Made by a program: the position numbers and the translations under genes
The notes under the pieces: generated by a model
Database searches by the model: none
Told to the model about the DNA's origin: nothing
The model's input: only the letters and a program-made list of their open reading frames with translations
Source: Brasilonema sp. CT11
GTDB lineage: Bacteria > Cyanobacteriota > Cyanobacteriia > Cyanobacteriales > Nostocaceae
Length of the DNA stretch: 46,381 nt
Direction: 5' to 3'
Assembly: GCF_017982655.1 (NCBI RefSeq)
Contig: NZ_JABXYX010000058.1
Coordinates: 1-46,381, forward strand
Shown: positions 1 through 7,910 of the stretch, piece after piece
How positions within the stretch are numbered: position 1 is the first letter of the stretch
Layout: each line of letters starts with the position of its first letter

Positions 1-192
1 TTTATTATCGGTAGTTCAATTGTAGTGAGTGTACAAGGGAACCTTTGGCAAACTTGGCTGATATCTTTAACGGTTGCTTTAGTCGCCACTGGCTTGGAAG
101 TAGTTTCGTTTCTTGGTATTGATAATCTGACAGTTCCTATAGGTAGTGCTGCACTGGCTTATGTTCTAAGCCAGTTGATGGGAAATGGGTAA
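1..192 (+). CDS. C-terminal fragment of a diacylglycerol/polyprenol (phytol) kinase family protein
   Basis: The window opens inside a gene, and frame 1 is open for 63 codons to TAA. The peptide is hydrophobic, with a likely transmembrane stretch (SLTVALVATGLEVVS), the segment GIDNLTVPIGSAALAY and a final short helix. A Glu followed about ten residues later by DNLTVP is typical of the C-terminus of the SEC59/DGK1/VTE5 family, CTP-dependent membrane kinases of polyprenols or phytol, often annotated as phosphatidate cytidylyltransferase. In cyanobacteria the likely role is phytol salvage for tocopherol or chlorophyll. The start and most of the protein lie outside the window, so substrate cannot be judged. 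Family assignment is from memory of the C-terminal motif only. Confidence 0.6.
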   Translation, partial: FIIGSSIVVSVQGNLWQTWLISLTVALVATGLEVVSFLGIDNLTVPIGSAALAYVLSQLMGNG

Positions 193-200
193 TTAAATCA

Positions 201-266
201 GTGAACAGTGAACAGTAAACAGTAAACAGTGAACAGTGATAACTGATAATTGATAACTGATAACTG
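201..266. repeat. Short tandem heptamer repeats (cyanobacterial STRR type)
   Basis: Seven-base units of the form GTGAACA/GTAAACA and then TGATAAC/TGATAAT run head to tail just after the kinase-like stop codon. Such short tandemly repeated repetitive sequences are characteristic of filamentous cyanobacteria. A near copy occurs at 7823-7872. They carry no coding sense here. Confidence 0.85.
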
Positions 267-283
267 TTCCCTGCTATACATCA

Positions 284-787
284 TCAGTAATGGTAGCGCC
301 CGTGACGGTAATATCTGTACGGGTTGTGATAGATAGAGCGGTCATAAATATGCTGGGGATGGTAGGGCCTGTGTTGGTAATCCCTGTTGTAATAATCATC
401 TCGCCCACGACGGTAATCAATGTACTCGGGATCGTAGCGCCTGTGTTGGTAATCCCTGTTGTAATAATCATCTCGTCTGCGGTCATCAATGTACTCGGGA
501 TGGTGTCCGCGACGGTAATAAGATCTGTAGCTTTGTGGGCAAGGTCTATGATAACGGTAATATCGACGAGTCTTGTAATGATGGTTGTGTTTATGATTTT
601 TTAGTTGTTCAGCATCAGTCTCCCAATTCTCCTGAGTTAACGAATTATCTTCAATTTGAGCAACTTGCGTTCCTAATTTTTCATAGTTTGGCTGTGTCTG
701 AATTCCTTTTTGGACTGATGCTGTGGCTACCTCTAATCCAAGACAACTGGGTAATAGTAAAGCACTAATTACGAATTTCCAAAACAT
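284..787 (-). CDS. Secreted Tyr/His/Arg/Asp-rich repeat protein of unknown function
   Basis: This 167-residue protein is not one I recognise. Residues 1-24 form a hydrophobic signal peptide (MFWKFVISALLLPSCLGLEV); a Cys at 15 sits in a poor lipobox, so a lipoprotein is possible but unlikely. Residues 25-65 are acidic and polar. From about 66 to the end the chain is almost entirely Tyr, His, Arg, Asp, Pro and Asn. Two near-identical units of about 23 residues stand out (PEYIDDRRRDDYYNRDYQHR and PEYIDYRRGRDDYYNRDYQH), matched by a DNA repeat of about 70 bp at roughly 345-495. An exported structural, metal-binding or surface-coating role is conceivable but unproven. The gene stands alone between the STRR and a long noncoding stretch. 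Confidence 0.72.
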   Translation of the reverse strand: MFWKFVISALLLPSCLGLEVATASVQKGIQTQPNYEKLGTQVAQIEDNSLTQENWETDAEQLKNHKHNHHYKTRRYYRYHRPCPQSYRSYYRRGHHPEYIDDRRRDDYYNRDYQHRRYDPEYIDYRRGRDDYYNRDYQHRPYHPQHIYDRSIYHNPYRYYRHGRYHY

Positions 788-1040
788 TGTTTCACATTCC
801 TTATTTCTTGTTCCCTAGCAAAACTAGGGAATGTCTACTGTGAGACTTTGGTTGAAAAAAGGATTTACGCAGTGAAACGAAAAATTAAGGCTGATTCTGC
901 TGAAGGATAACAAAGCCTCTATAAATGCAATACCATCCGCCCAGGATGAAGGGAGTTCTTGGTGAGCGCTATCTTGATTTTTGGATAAATTTTTATTGTT
1001 TATTAAGATTTATCGCAATTCTATTTCATTTGTGTGAAAG

Positions 1041-1095
1041 TGCCTGCGCGTAAGCGTAAAGCGTGCTGCAGGCATACGCGTAGTGGCTTTGCAAA
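1041..1095. repeat. GC-rich dispersed repeat with inverted arms
   Basis: A GC-rich patch in an AT-rich spacer carries inverted arms TGCCTGC (1041-1047) and GCAGGCA (1068-1074) and strings of GCGTAAGCGTAAAGCG. Similar GCGT/TACGCG-rich patches recur at about 26.1, 31.1 and 40.1 kb. The rest of 788-1200 shows only AT-rich leader sequence of the flanking gene, with nothing else supportable. Confidence 0.6.
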
Positions 1096-1200
1096 AACTA
1101 AAAGTCAGGGCATTAATTAACTCCTATTGCCGAATAAGAGGCTAAATGCCTACTTACCCAAGCAATAAAAGAAAAGTGGTTTTTAACACCCACCGTAGTT

Positions 1201-1380
1201 TTAGCTGTGGCAATTTTTGAGGTGACTATCAAGCTTGATTAATACAGCCCAAGTCTTGGCTGCAATGACACCATCAGCAACCAAAGAATAATGTGCTTGA
1301 AAATCTTTTACTGCTTTTTGTGTGCGATCGCTGAAGATACCATCAATTGCACCGGTGTCGAAACCGCAATTCTTCAGTTT
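1201..1380 (-). pseudogene. Remnant of a peptidoglycan-binding (PG_binding_1) domain
   Basis: The minus strand is open for 59 codons with no plausible start, bounded upstream by a TAG at 1381-1383. The peptide contains CGFDTGAIDGIFSDRTQKAV followed by KDFQAHYSLVADGVIAAKTW, the pattern of a PG_binding_1 repeat (G.IDG.FG..T..AV..FQ......DG..G..TW..L). It ends KLDSHLKNCHS. The complete N-terminal part is missing and a hairpin repeat (1429-1464) lies just upstream, so I read this as the tail of a decayed cell-wall-binding gene. A 50-codon ORF further upstream on the same strand (1558-1710) could be its detached N-terminus, but this is conjecture. Confidence 0.6.
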
Positions 1381-1428
1381 CTAATACTGAGGTAAAAAGC
1401 CATAGCACTCCTAAATGATTCGTGAAAA

Positions 1429-1464
1429 AAGATCCCCAACTTTCAGCTAGAAGCCGGGGATCTT
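1429..1464. repeat. Inverted repeat / hairpin GATCCCC...GGGGATC
   Basis: Arms AAGATCCCC..CTT and their complement face each other across a loop of about 12 nt. Imperfect palindromes of this type are scattered through filamentous cyanobacterial genomes as miniature repeats. It lies between a small ORF and the PG-binding remnant and could mark the insertion that broke that gene. Confidence 0.55.
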
Positions 1465-1557
1465 GTTTTTTCAAAACTTTTTTCTTGCCTTGATGCATTC
1501 CGCAGTATGCCTCATGCCTTGGAAGGCGTGTCAGATAGGAGTATGTCACAGAATTAT

Positions 1558-1710
1558 TCACCAAATGTCTGCTGTCTTTTTGTTATAAGGATCTCCTGTA
1601 AATGGTTGTACGCCAGTATTGGGATATGCATCGTCTGATGGTGCAAAAATACGCATCGCAGCTTCAGAAATATATTGGGTGACTTTAGCAAGTATTTCGG
1701 AGATAGCCAT
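1558..1710 (-). CDS. Small hypothetical protein (50 aa), possibly a broken N-terminus
   Basis: An ATG at 1710-1708 opens 50 codons: MAISEILAKVTQYISEAAMR, then a short segment with APSDDAYPNTGVQPFTGDPY, ending KKTADIW. A GGGGG run lies about 9-10 nt upstream as a possible ribosome binding site. The first 20 residues look like an amphipathic helix and the second half is Pro/Asp-rich. I do not recognise the family. It may be a genuine small protein, or the head of the gene whose peptidoglycan-binding tail lies at 1201-1380. The stretch 1711-2106 beyond its start is AT-rich spacer with no gene I can support. Confidence 0.4.
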   Translation of the reverse strand: MAISEILAKVTQYISEAAMRIFAPSDDAYPNTGVQPFTGDPYNKKTADIW

Positions 1711-2106
1711 AATATCAAACCCCCATTTTTGTTATCGCTTCACTTGCGATATGTCTTCTAATATATCTACTCTAGTTCTTCATATTCTCCTTGGTTGGGA
1801 TTGGCAATATATCTATATTTTCCGCAATAATCAGTGATATATAGTTGCAATACTTTAGATTAAAAAAACAGTTCAATAAACAATCAAGGATAAGGGAATG
1901 AAAGTGTCAATAAGATGATTTTTTATCTTTCATCCTTCGTTTGGCATAGTTTGACATTTCACTTAACTCTTTTAGGGATACCATCATTATTAATAAGTAT
2001 AACTATTAAAATTCATTAAATATTTTACTAAACTAATAATATAGTAGCCGTCAAAACTCTAGTTACAAGCACTTTTTGACAGTGCTCTTTCAATAGTTGA
2101 CATTAT

Positions 2107-2127
2107 TTATAGTAAAATTTACCATAA
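2107..2127. promoter_or_regulatory. Candidate NrtR operator upstream of pncB
   Basis: Seen: arms TTATAGTAAA and TTTACCATAA flank a central A, matching at nine of ten inverted positions. The centre is 43 bp upstream of the pncB ATG. Known: NrtR-family Nudix regulators repress NAD biosynthesis genes through palindromes of about 21 bp near such promoters. Inferred: this is the operator for the NrtR-like gene at 4413-5159. I saw no equally good copy in front of nadD or nadE, which fits pncB being the head of the cluster. Confidence 0.6.
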
Positions 2128-2160
2128 GTCAAAGAAGTATTCTTCTAAGGGCGCTATGTC

Positions 2161-3612
2161 ATGACTAGTTTCCCAAGTTTGAACCATGCATCCACAAACA
2201 ATCAGCAACAGCAGAACACACAGAATCAAGAACTGACACTTTCTACTGTTGATAGCAGCTTGCTGACAGACCTTTACCAGTTGACAATGGCGGCTTGTTA
2301 TGCGGGGGAAGGTGTAGAACAACGATGGGCAAGCTTTGAGTTGTTTGTCAGACGTTTGCCAGAGAATTTTGGCTATTTGATAGCTATGGGGCTGGCGCAA
2401 GTGTTGGAATATTTGGAAAAATACCACTTCAGTCCCTCTGGGATAGCGGCTTTGCAAGCAACTGGAATTTTTGCCAATGTTCCCGATAGTTTTTGGTCAC
2501 TCCTTGCTGAGGGACGTTTTACTGGCAATGTTTGGGCGGTACCTGAGGGAACAGCAGTGTTTGCGAATGAACCTCTGTTGCGAGTGGAAGCACCTCTTTG
2601 GCAAGCACAACTGGTAGAAACTTACCTTTTGAATACCATAAATTACCAGAGTTTGATTGCGACACGTGCGGCAAGATTACGCGATGTGGCGTCTGAAAAT
2701 GCAACACTGCTGGAATTTGGAACCAGACGGGCATTTAGCCCACAAGCATCTTTGTGGGCGGCGCGTGCTGCGCTGGCTGGTGGTTTGGATGCAACATCGA
2801 ATGTGTTAGCGGCGCTACAACTAGGAGAAAAACCTAGTGGTACGATGGCTCACGCTTTGATTATGGCACTGTCGGCAATGGAAGGTAGCGAGGACCAGGC
2901 ATTTACTGTTTTTCATCGTTATTTCCCTGGTGCGCCCTTATTAATTGATACTTACGATACTATTGCAGCTGCCGAGCGGTTGTCTGCAAAGGTTAATTCC
3001 GGGGAAATCCAATTAGCCGGGGTTAGGTTGGATTCTGGTGATTTGGTGTCATTGTCAAAACAAGTGCGATCGCTTCTTCCAAATGTGTCAATTTTTGCAA
3101 GTGGCGACTTGGACGAGTGGGAAATCGCGCGGCTTAGGGCTGCTGGTGCGCAGATTGATGGTTATGGGCTGGGAACGCGACTGGTGACTGGTTCTGCTGT
3201 TAATGGAGTCTACAAACTCGTAGAAATTGATGGCATCCCCGTGATGAAACACTCGAGTGGTAAGGCAAGTTACCCAGGACGTAAGCAGATTTTTCGCTCT
3301 TTTGAGGGAAGTCAGGTGAAAGCAGACTCTTTGGGCTTGGTGAGTGAAGAATACGAAAGATATGGAAACGAAGAATTTCCTCAATCTTCACATCTGCCTT
3401 TGTTGCAGTTGTTTGTTAAGGAAGGTAAACGAGTGCAACCGCAACAGACTTTGGCAGAAATTCGACAAAGGACTGCCACTTCCGTTGCTAGTTTACCAGA
3501 CCAGACGCGACGTTTGGATAATCCTGTACCGGTAAGAGTGGAGATTTCTGCCCAGTTACAACAGTTGACTGAAAAGACGAAGAACCTGACTGGACTGGGC
3601 GCACAGAAGTGA
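2161..3612 (+). CDS. pncB: Nicotinate phosphoribosyltransferase
   Basis: This 483-residue enzyme joins nicotinate to PRPP, with ATP hydrolysis, to give nicotinate mononucleotide, the entry step of the Preiss-Handler NAD salvage route in the cytosol. Family signatures are TDLYQLTMAACY (about 36-47), LEFGTRRAFSPQA (184-196), the GTMAH segment ending at His231 (equivalent to the phosphorylated His), RLDSGDL (289-295) and FASGDLDEWEI. The first 28 residues are a polar Asn/Gln-rich extension absent from most relatives, so an internal start is possible, although the ATG at 2161 is the only good one. It heads the run pncB-nadD-nrtR-nadE and has a palindrome 34 bp upstream of its start. Confidence 0.93.
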   Translation: MTSFPSLNHASTNNQQQQNTQNQELTLSTVDSSLLTDLYQLTMAACYAGEGVEQRWASFELFVRRLPENFGYLIAMGLAQVLEYLEKYHFSPSGIAALQATGIFANVPDSFWSLLAEGRFTGNVWAVPEGTAVFANEPLLRVEAPLWQAQLVETYLLNTINYQSLIATRAARLRDVASENATLLEFGTRRAFSPQASLWAARAALAGGLDATSNVLAALQLGEKPSGTMAHALIMALSAMEGSEDQAFTVFHRYFPGAPLLIDTYDTIAAAERLSAKVNSGEIQLAGVRLDSGDLVSLSKQVRSLLPNVSIFASGDLDEWEIARLRAAGAQIDGYGLGTRLVTGSAVNGVYKLVEIDGIPVMKHSSGKASYPGRKQIFRSFEGSQVKADSLGLVSEEYERYGNEEFPQSSHLPLLQLFVKEGKRVQPQQTLAEIRQRTATSVASLPDQTRRLDNPVPVRVEISAQLQQLTEKTKNLTGLGAQK

Positions 3613-3694
3613 GGGAGAAGAATTTTTCAGTGTTGACCAATGACTAATGACTAATATCAGACTCATATTTGATTTTTGTGAAACTAGGTACATT

Positions 3695-3718
3695 GTTAAG
3701 CGTTAAGCGTTAAGCGTC
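3695..3718. repeat. Tandem heptamer GTTAAGC x3
   Basis: Three exact head-to-tail copies of GTTAAGC lie between pncB and nadD. This is an STRR-type repeat and gives the spacer no coding content. Confidence 0.85.
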
Positions 3719-3758
3719 TTCACGAGTAAGTTCATAAATCAAACCGGATTCCTATACT

Positions 3759-4343
3759 ATGAAAGTTGCTCTGTTTGGTACGAGTGCTGATCCACCAACT
3801 GCTGGACACCAAGCGGTTATTCGTTGGCTGTCAGACCATTTTGATTGGGTGGCAGTTTGGGCGGCAAATAATCCATTGAAGTCGCATCAAACCCCTTTGG
3901 AACATCGGGTAGCGATGTTACATTTCTTGATTTTGGATATAGATTCGTCAAAGCATAATATTGCTTTGGAACAGGAATTAAGTTACTTGAGAACGCTGGA
4001 AACTTTGGAGAAAGCAAAAGAACGTTGGTCAGAGGCGGAGTTTACGTTAGTAGTTGGTTCAGATTTACTAGTTCAATTGCCTCGTTGGTATCGTATTGAA
4101 GATTTGTTGCAGCAAGTACAACTTTTGGTCATACCGCGCCCAAGATATGCAATAGATGAATCTAATTTACATATTGTGCAAAAACTCGGCGGGAAAGTCA
4201 CGGTTGCCAAGTTTATTGGTCTAGATGTGTCCTCAACAGCGTATCGTAAAAATGGCGATCGCGAAGCCCTGACACCTCTGGTCGTTGATTATATTCACAA
4301 AGAGCATTTGTACAAATGTCTACCCGAAAATTTAACTTGTTAA
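3759..4343 (+). CDS. nadD: Nicotinate-nucleotide adenylyltransferase
   Basis: This 194-residue nucleotidyltransferase adenylates nicotinate mononucleotide to deamido-NAD. The N-terminal GTSADPPTAGH (7-17) is the (H/T)xGH-type phosphate-binding motif with its preceding G.F/T.DP.H.GH pattern. NNPLKSHQTPLEHR (37-50), VVGSDLLVQLPRW (98-110) and VSSTAYRK (157-164, a form of ISSTxxR) are also family marks. It sits 146 bp after pncB and 69 bp before the regulator, so it probably shares regulation with both. Length is normal for NadD. The AAxNP-type segment supports a mononucleotide substrate. Confidence 0.9.
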   Translation: MKVALFGTSADPPTAGHQAVIRWLSDHFDWVAVWAANNPLKSHQTPLEHRVAMLHFLILDIDSSKHNIALEQELSYLRTLETLEKAKERWSEAEFTLVVGSDLLVQLPRWYRIEDLLQQVQLLVIPRPRYAIDESNLHIVQKLGGKVTVAKFIGLDVSSTAYRKNGDREALTPLVVDYIHKEHLYKCLPENLTC

Positions 4344-4412
4344 ACTATAAGCACTTTTGCCAAACAACTCCAAATTCCAAACTCAAAATTGCATTCAATT
4401 GAAAACGGCTAT

Positions 4413-5159
4413 ATGCCAGGACACAACAAAATAAAGATTGTACACGCGCTAAAACAACCTCCTTTAGCAGATTTCAAGGTCGGTGTTGATAATGTTATTT
4501 TCTCTGTAGATACTGCACAAAATCGACTGCTGGTTCTATTAGTCATGAGACAGCAGGAGCCATTTTTAAATTCTTGGAGTCTTCCTGGTACTTTGGTGCG
4601 TCAAGGTGAGTCTTTAGAAGATGCTGCGTATCGGATTCTGTCTGAAAAAATAAGGGTAAAAAACCTTTATTTAGAGCAACTTTATACCTTCGGAGGACCA
4701 TCACGTGATCCCCGAGAAGCAAGCGATAGTTATGGTGTACGTTATCTATCGGTGAGTTACTTTGCCCTCGTGCGATTTGAGGAAGCAGAATTGATTGCTG
4801 ATGGAGTCACTGGAATAGCTTGGTATCCGGTGAAACAATTGCCGCAACTAGCTTTTGACCATAACAAGATTTTGGCATACGGACACAGGCGTTTGCGAAA
4901 TAAGTTGGAGTATAGTCCAGTCGCGTTTGAAGTGTTGCCAGAAGTGTTTACTTTGAATGATTTATATCAGTTATATACTACAGTTTTAGGAGAAATATTT
5001 TCGGATTACTCTAATTTTCGAGCGCGTTTACTCAAGTTAGGTTTTCTATACGATACAGGAATAAAGGTGTCGCGTGGTGCTGGTCGTCCAGCTAGTTTAT
5101 ATAAATTTGATGCGGAAGCTTTTGCTCCTTTTAAGGATAAACCTTTGGTTTTTCTTTAA
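4413..5159 (+). CDS. nrtR: NrtR-type transcriptional regulator (degenerate Nudix domain plus winged helix)
   Basis: Chosen start is the ATG at 4413 (248 aa); an upstream TTG at 4389 would add eight residues without similarity value. The N-terminal half is a Nudix fold: FKVGVDNVIFSVD, then the Nudix-box region LPGTLVRQGESLEDAAYRIL. The C-terminal third (about 170-248) ends in RGAGRPASLYKF, typical of the winged-helix domain of NrtR. The catalytic REUxEExG signature reads RILSEKIRV, so two of three metal-binding glutamates are lost. This fits a sensor of ADP-ribose or a related nucleotide rather than a hydrolase. It lies directly before nadE, the same adjacency as slr1690-slr1691 in Synechocystis (recalled, not checked). 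Confidence 0.85.
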   Translation: MPGHNKIKIVHALKQPPLADFKVGVDNVIFSVDTAQNRLLVLLVMRQQEPFLNSWSLPGTLVRQGESLEDAAYRILSEKIRVKNLYLEQLYTFGGPSRDPREASDSYGVRYLSVSYFALVRFEEAELIADGVTGIAWYPVKQLPQLAFDHNKILAYGHRRLRNKLEYSPVAFEVLPEVFTLNDLYQLYTTVLGEIFSDYSNFRARLLKLGFLYDTGIKVSRGAGRPASLYKFDAEAFAPFKDKPLVFL

Positions 5160-5209
5160 TTGAAACATTGGCAAGACAAGACGTAATTATCTATAATCCT
5201 TAATCCAAT

Positions 5210-6910
5210 ATGAAGATAGCGATCGCTCAACTTAATCCTACCATTGGTGATTTGCCAGGGAATGCCCAAAAAATTCTAGAGGTGGCACGAAAAGCAGTTG
5301 CAGATGGTGCACGTTTATTATTAACGCCAGAACTTTCTTTATGTGGCTATCCACCCCGTGATTTATTGCTTAATCCTAGTTTTGTTCAAGCAATGGAAAT
5401 TGCTTTAGAACAACTAGCACAAGATTTGCCTCCAGAACTCGCTGTGTTAGTAGGCACGGTTGAAGAAAATGTAAAAGCACACAAGACGGGCGGTAAAACT
5501 TTATTTAATAGTATCGCTTTGTTAGAAAGGGGAAAAGTCAAGCAAGTTTTTCACAAGTGCCTTTTACCAACTTATGATGTTTTTGATGAAAATCGCTATT
5601 TTGAACCAGGTTCAGAAGCTAGTTATTTTACCTTAGATGATATTCGTATTGGCGTCACAATTTGCGAAGATTTATGGAATGATGAGGAATTTTGGGGTAA
5701 GCGAAGTTATGTCACGAATCCAATTGCTGACTTAACAATTTTGGGTGTAGATTTGATTGTGAATTTGTCGGCTTCTCCTTATAATGCTGGCAAGCAGAAG
5801 TCTCGCGAAGCAATGCTTAAGTATAGTGCAGTGCGTTTTCAGCAACTGATTCTCTATGCCAATCAAGTCGGGGGAAATGATGATTTAATTTTTGATGGTA
5901 GAAGTTTTGCTTTAAATCGTCAAGGTGAAATAGTCTGTCGTGCCTGTGGTTTTGAAGAGGATTTGAGAGTTGTGGAATTTGATGAGGTGCAACGAGATTT
6001 GCACTCAGGTTCTATAGCACCAGAATATGAATCTCAAGATGAAGAAATTTGGCACGCTTTGGTTTTAGGATTGCGAGATTATGTTCGCAAGTGTGGCTTT
6101 TCTAAAGTTGTGCTGGGTTTAAGTGGTGGAATAGATTCTTCATTGGTGGCGGCTGTTGCTACCGCAGCATTGGGTAAAGAAAATGTCCTCGGTATCCTGA
6201 TGCCTTCGCCCTACAGTTCTGAGCATTCTATCAGCGATGCTTTGGCATTAGCAGAAAATCTTGGTATGAAAACTCATATTTTACAGATAGGGGAGTTAAT
6301 GCAAGGCTATGACAATACGTTAGCTGAGTTATTTGCCCGAACAGAGTTTGGACTGGCAGAGGAAAATATTCAATCCCGGATTAGGGGCAATTTATTGATG
6401 GCAATTTCTAATAAATTTGGCCATCTGTTGCTATCTACTGGTAATAAGTCAGAAATGGCAGTTGGTTACTGCACTCTTTACGGCGATATGAATGGGGGTT
6501 TGGCGGTGATTGCTGATGTGCCCAAAACCCGCGTTTATTCGATTTGCCATTGGTTAAATCGCAATGATGAAGTTATCCCGCAAAACGTTCTGACCAAAGC
6601 ACCCAGCGCCGAACTCAAACCCGGTCAACTTGACCAAGACTCGCTACCGTCTTACGAGGTTTTGGACGACATATTGCAACGGTTGATTCACGATTACCAA
6701 TCTCCAGAACAAATTATCGCTGCAGGTCATGACCCAGAAATAGTAAACCGAGTGACTAATTTGGTGGTGCGTGCGGAGTTTAAGCGACGACAAGCACCCC
6801 CCGGATTGAAAATTACGGTTCGCGCCTTCGGAACTGGTTGGCGAATGCCTATTGCTAGTAAATGGGCGTCTTTGCAATTCAAAATTCCAAAAAAGATCCA
6901 ACCTGTTTGA
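5210..6910 (+). CDS. nadE: Glutamine-dependent NAD+ synthetase
   Basis: This 566-residue two-domain enzyme converts deamido-NAD to NAD with ATP, using ammonia released from glutamine. The N-terminal nitrilase-like glutaminase domain has its triad at Glu41 (LLTPELSLCGYPPR), Lys116 (VFHKCLLPTYD) and Cys152 (GVTICEDLW). The C-terminal synthetase domain has the P-loop-like SGGIDSS (305-311) and STGNKSEMAVGYCTLYGDM. Length and order are complete. The ATG at 5210 begins MKIAIAQLNPTIGD, the standard beginning. It completes the pathway started by pncB and nadD and follows nrtR by 50 bp. Confidence 0.95.
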   Translation: MKIAIAQLNPTIGDLPGNAQKILEVARKAVADGARLLLTPELSLCGYPPRDLLLNPSFVQAMEIALEQLAQDLPPELAVLVGTVEENVKAHKTGGKTLFNSIALLERGKVKQVFHKCLLPTYDVFDENRYFEPGSEASYFTLDDIRIGVTICEDLWNDEEFWGKRSYVTNPIADLTILGVDLIVNLSASPYNAGKQKSREAMLKYSAVRFQQLILYANQVGGNDDLIFDGRSFALNRQGEIVCRACGFEEDLRVVEFDEVQRDLHSGSIAPEYESQDEEIWHALVLGLRDYVRKCGFSKVVLGLSGGIDSSLVAAVATAALGKENVLGILMPSPYSSEHSISDALALAENLGMKTHILQIGELMQGYDNTLAELFARTEFGLAEENIQSRIRGNLLMAISNKFGHLLLSTGNKSEMAVGYCTLYGDMNGGLAVIADVPKTRVYSICHWLNRNDEVIPQNVLTKAPSAELKPGQLDQDSLPSYEVLDDILQRLIHDYQSPEQIIAAGHDPEIVNRVTNLVVRAEFKRRQAPPGLKITVRAFGTGWRMPIASKWASLQFKIPKKIQPV

Positions 6911-6991
6911 ATGAGCGAATCTTGAATGTTTGAGAAGGAAGATCCCTACTGGATTTACAATTCCTTTGATGGTGTAAAAAGTATTTCTCTT

Positions 6992-7822
6992 ATGGCGAAT
7001 CAAACTCCAATCCCTGTTGTTGTCATTGGTGCTGCGGGCAAAATGGGTCGCGAGGTCATCAAAGCGGTGACGCAAGCAGCAGATATGAATCTTGTAGGTG
7101 CGATTGATACAACAGCTGAATATCAAGGTCAAGATGCAGGGGAACTAGCGGGTTTAAGTGAACCTTTGGAAATTCCAATTACCAATCAATTGGAACCGAT
7201 GCTGGCGTTTGCATCGCAAGGAAAACAGCTAGGGGTGATGGTAGATTTTACTCATCCGAGTTCAGTGTATGACAATGTTCGTAGTGCGATCGCCTATGGA
7301 ATTCGTCCAGTTGTGGGTACCACTGGCTTAAGTCCAGAACAAATTCAAGATTTAGCAGAATTTGCTGATAAGGCAAGTACGGGGTGTTTAATTATTCCCA
7401 ACTTTTCCATTGGTATGGTACTACTCCAACAAGCAGCAGTTGCGGCTTCTCAACATTTCGACCACGTGGAAATTATTGAACTGCATCATAACCAAAAAGC
7501 TGATGCCCCCAGCGGGACAGCAATTCAAACTGCTCAGATGTTAGCAGAAATAGGTAAAACATATAACCAGTCTCTTGTGGAAGAAACCGAGAAATTACCA
7601 GGAGCAAGAGGTAGTACAGCCGAGGAAGGCGTTAGAATTCATAGTGTGCGTTTACCAGGACTGATTGCCCATCAAGAAGTGATTTTTGGTGCTGCTGGTC
7701 AAATTTATACTCTAAGACATGATACGAGCGATCGCGCTTGCTATATGCCAGGAGTATTACTAGCAATTCGCAAAGTCCTCCAGTTAAAGTCGTTAGTATA
7801 TGGATTAGAAAAAATTCTTTAA
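6992..7822 (+). CDS. dapB: 4-hydroxy-tetrahydrodipicolinate reductase
   Basis: DapB reduces hydroxy-tetrahydrodipicolinate with NAD(P)H in lysine and meso-diaminopimelate synthesis. The preferred start is the ATG at 6992, giving 276 aa that open [20 protein letters not shown]. An in-frame ATG at 6926 would add 22 residues unlike the family. The dinucleotide-binding GAAGKMG is at 13-19, and the catalytic region [15 protein letters not shown] is at 164-177, with His165/166 and Lys169. It lies 81 bp downstream of nadE on the same strand. A functional tie is not required, though the enzyme is a pyridine-nucleotide user. Confidence 0.94.
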   Translation: MANQTPIPVVVIGAAGKMGREVIKAVTQAADMNLVGAIDTTAEYQGQDAGELAGLSEPLEIPITNQLEPMLAFASQGKQLGVMVDFTHPSSVYDNVRSAIAYGIRPVVGTTGLSPEQIQDLAEFADKASTGCLIIPNFSIGMVLLQQAAVAASQHFDHVEIIELHHNQKADAPSGTAIQTAQMLAEIGKTYNQSLVEETEKLPGARGSTAEEGVRIHSVRLPGLIAHQEVIFGAAGQIYTLRHDTSDRACYMPGVLLAIRKVLQLKSLVYGLEKIL

Positions 7823-7872
7823 CAGTAAACAGTGAACAGTGAACATTGGTAACTGGTAACTGATAACTGATT
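7823..7872. repeat. Short tandem heptamer repeats after dapB
   Basis: Units of GTAAACA/GTGAACA and GGTAACT/GATAACT follow the dapB stop, closely resembling 201-266. They fill most of the short spacer before the next gene. Confidence 0.8.
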
Positions 7873-7910
7873 TAAAAAATTCAGCACTCACCACTTACAA
7901 CACAGCACTC

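Noticed and set aside
201-266. CRISPR-like short repeats
   Set aside because: Heptamers are contiguous without unique spacers, so they are STRR. No CRISPR array was found anywhere in the window.
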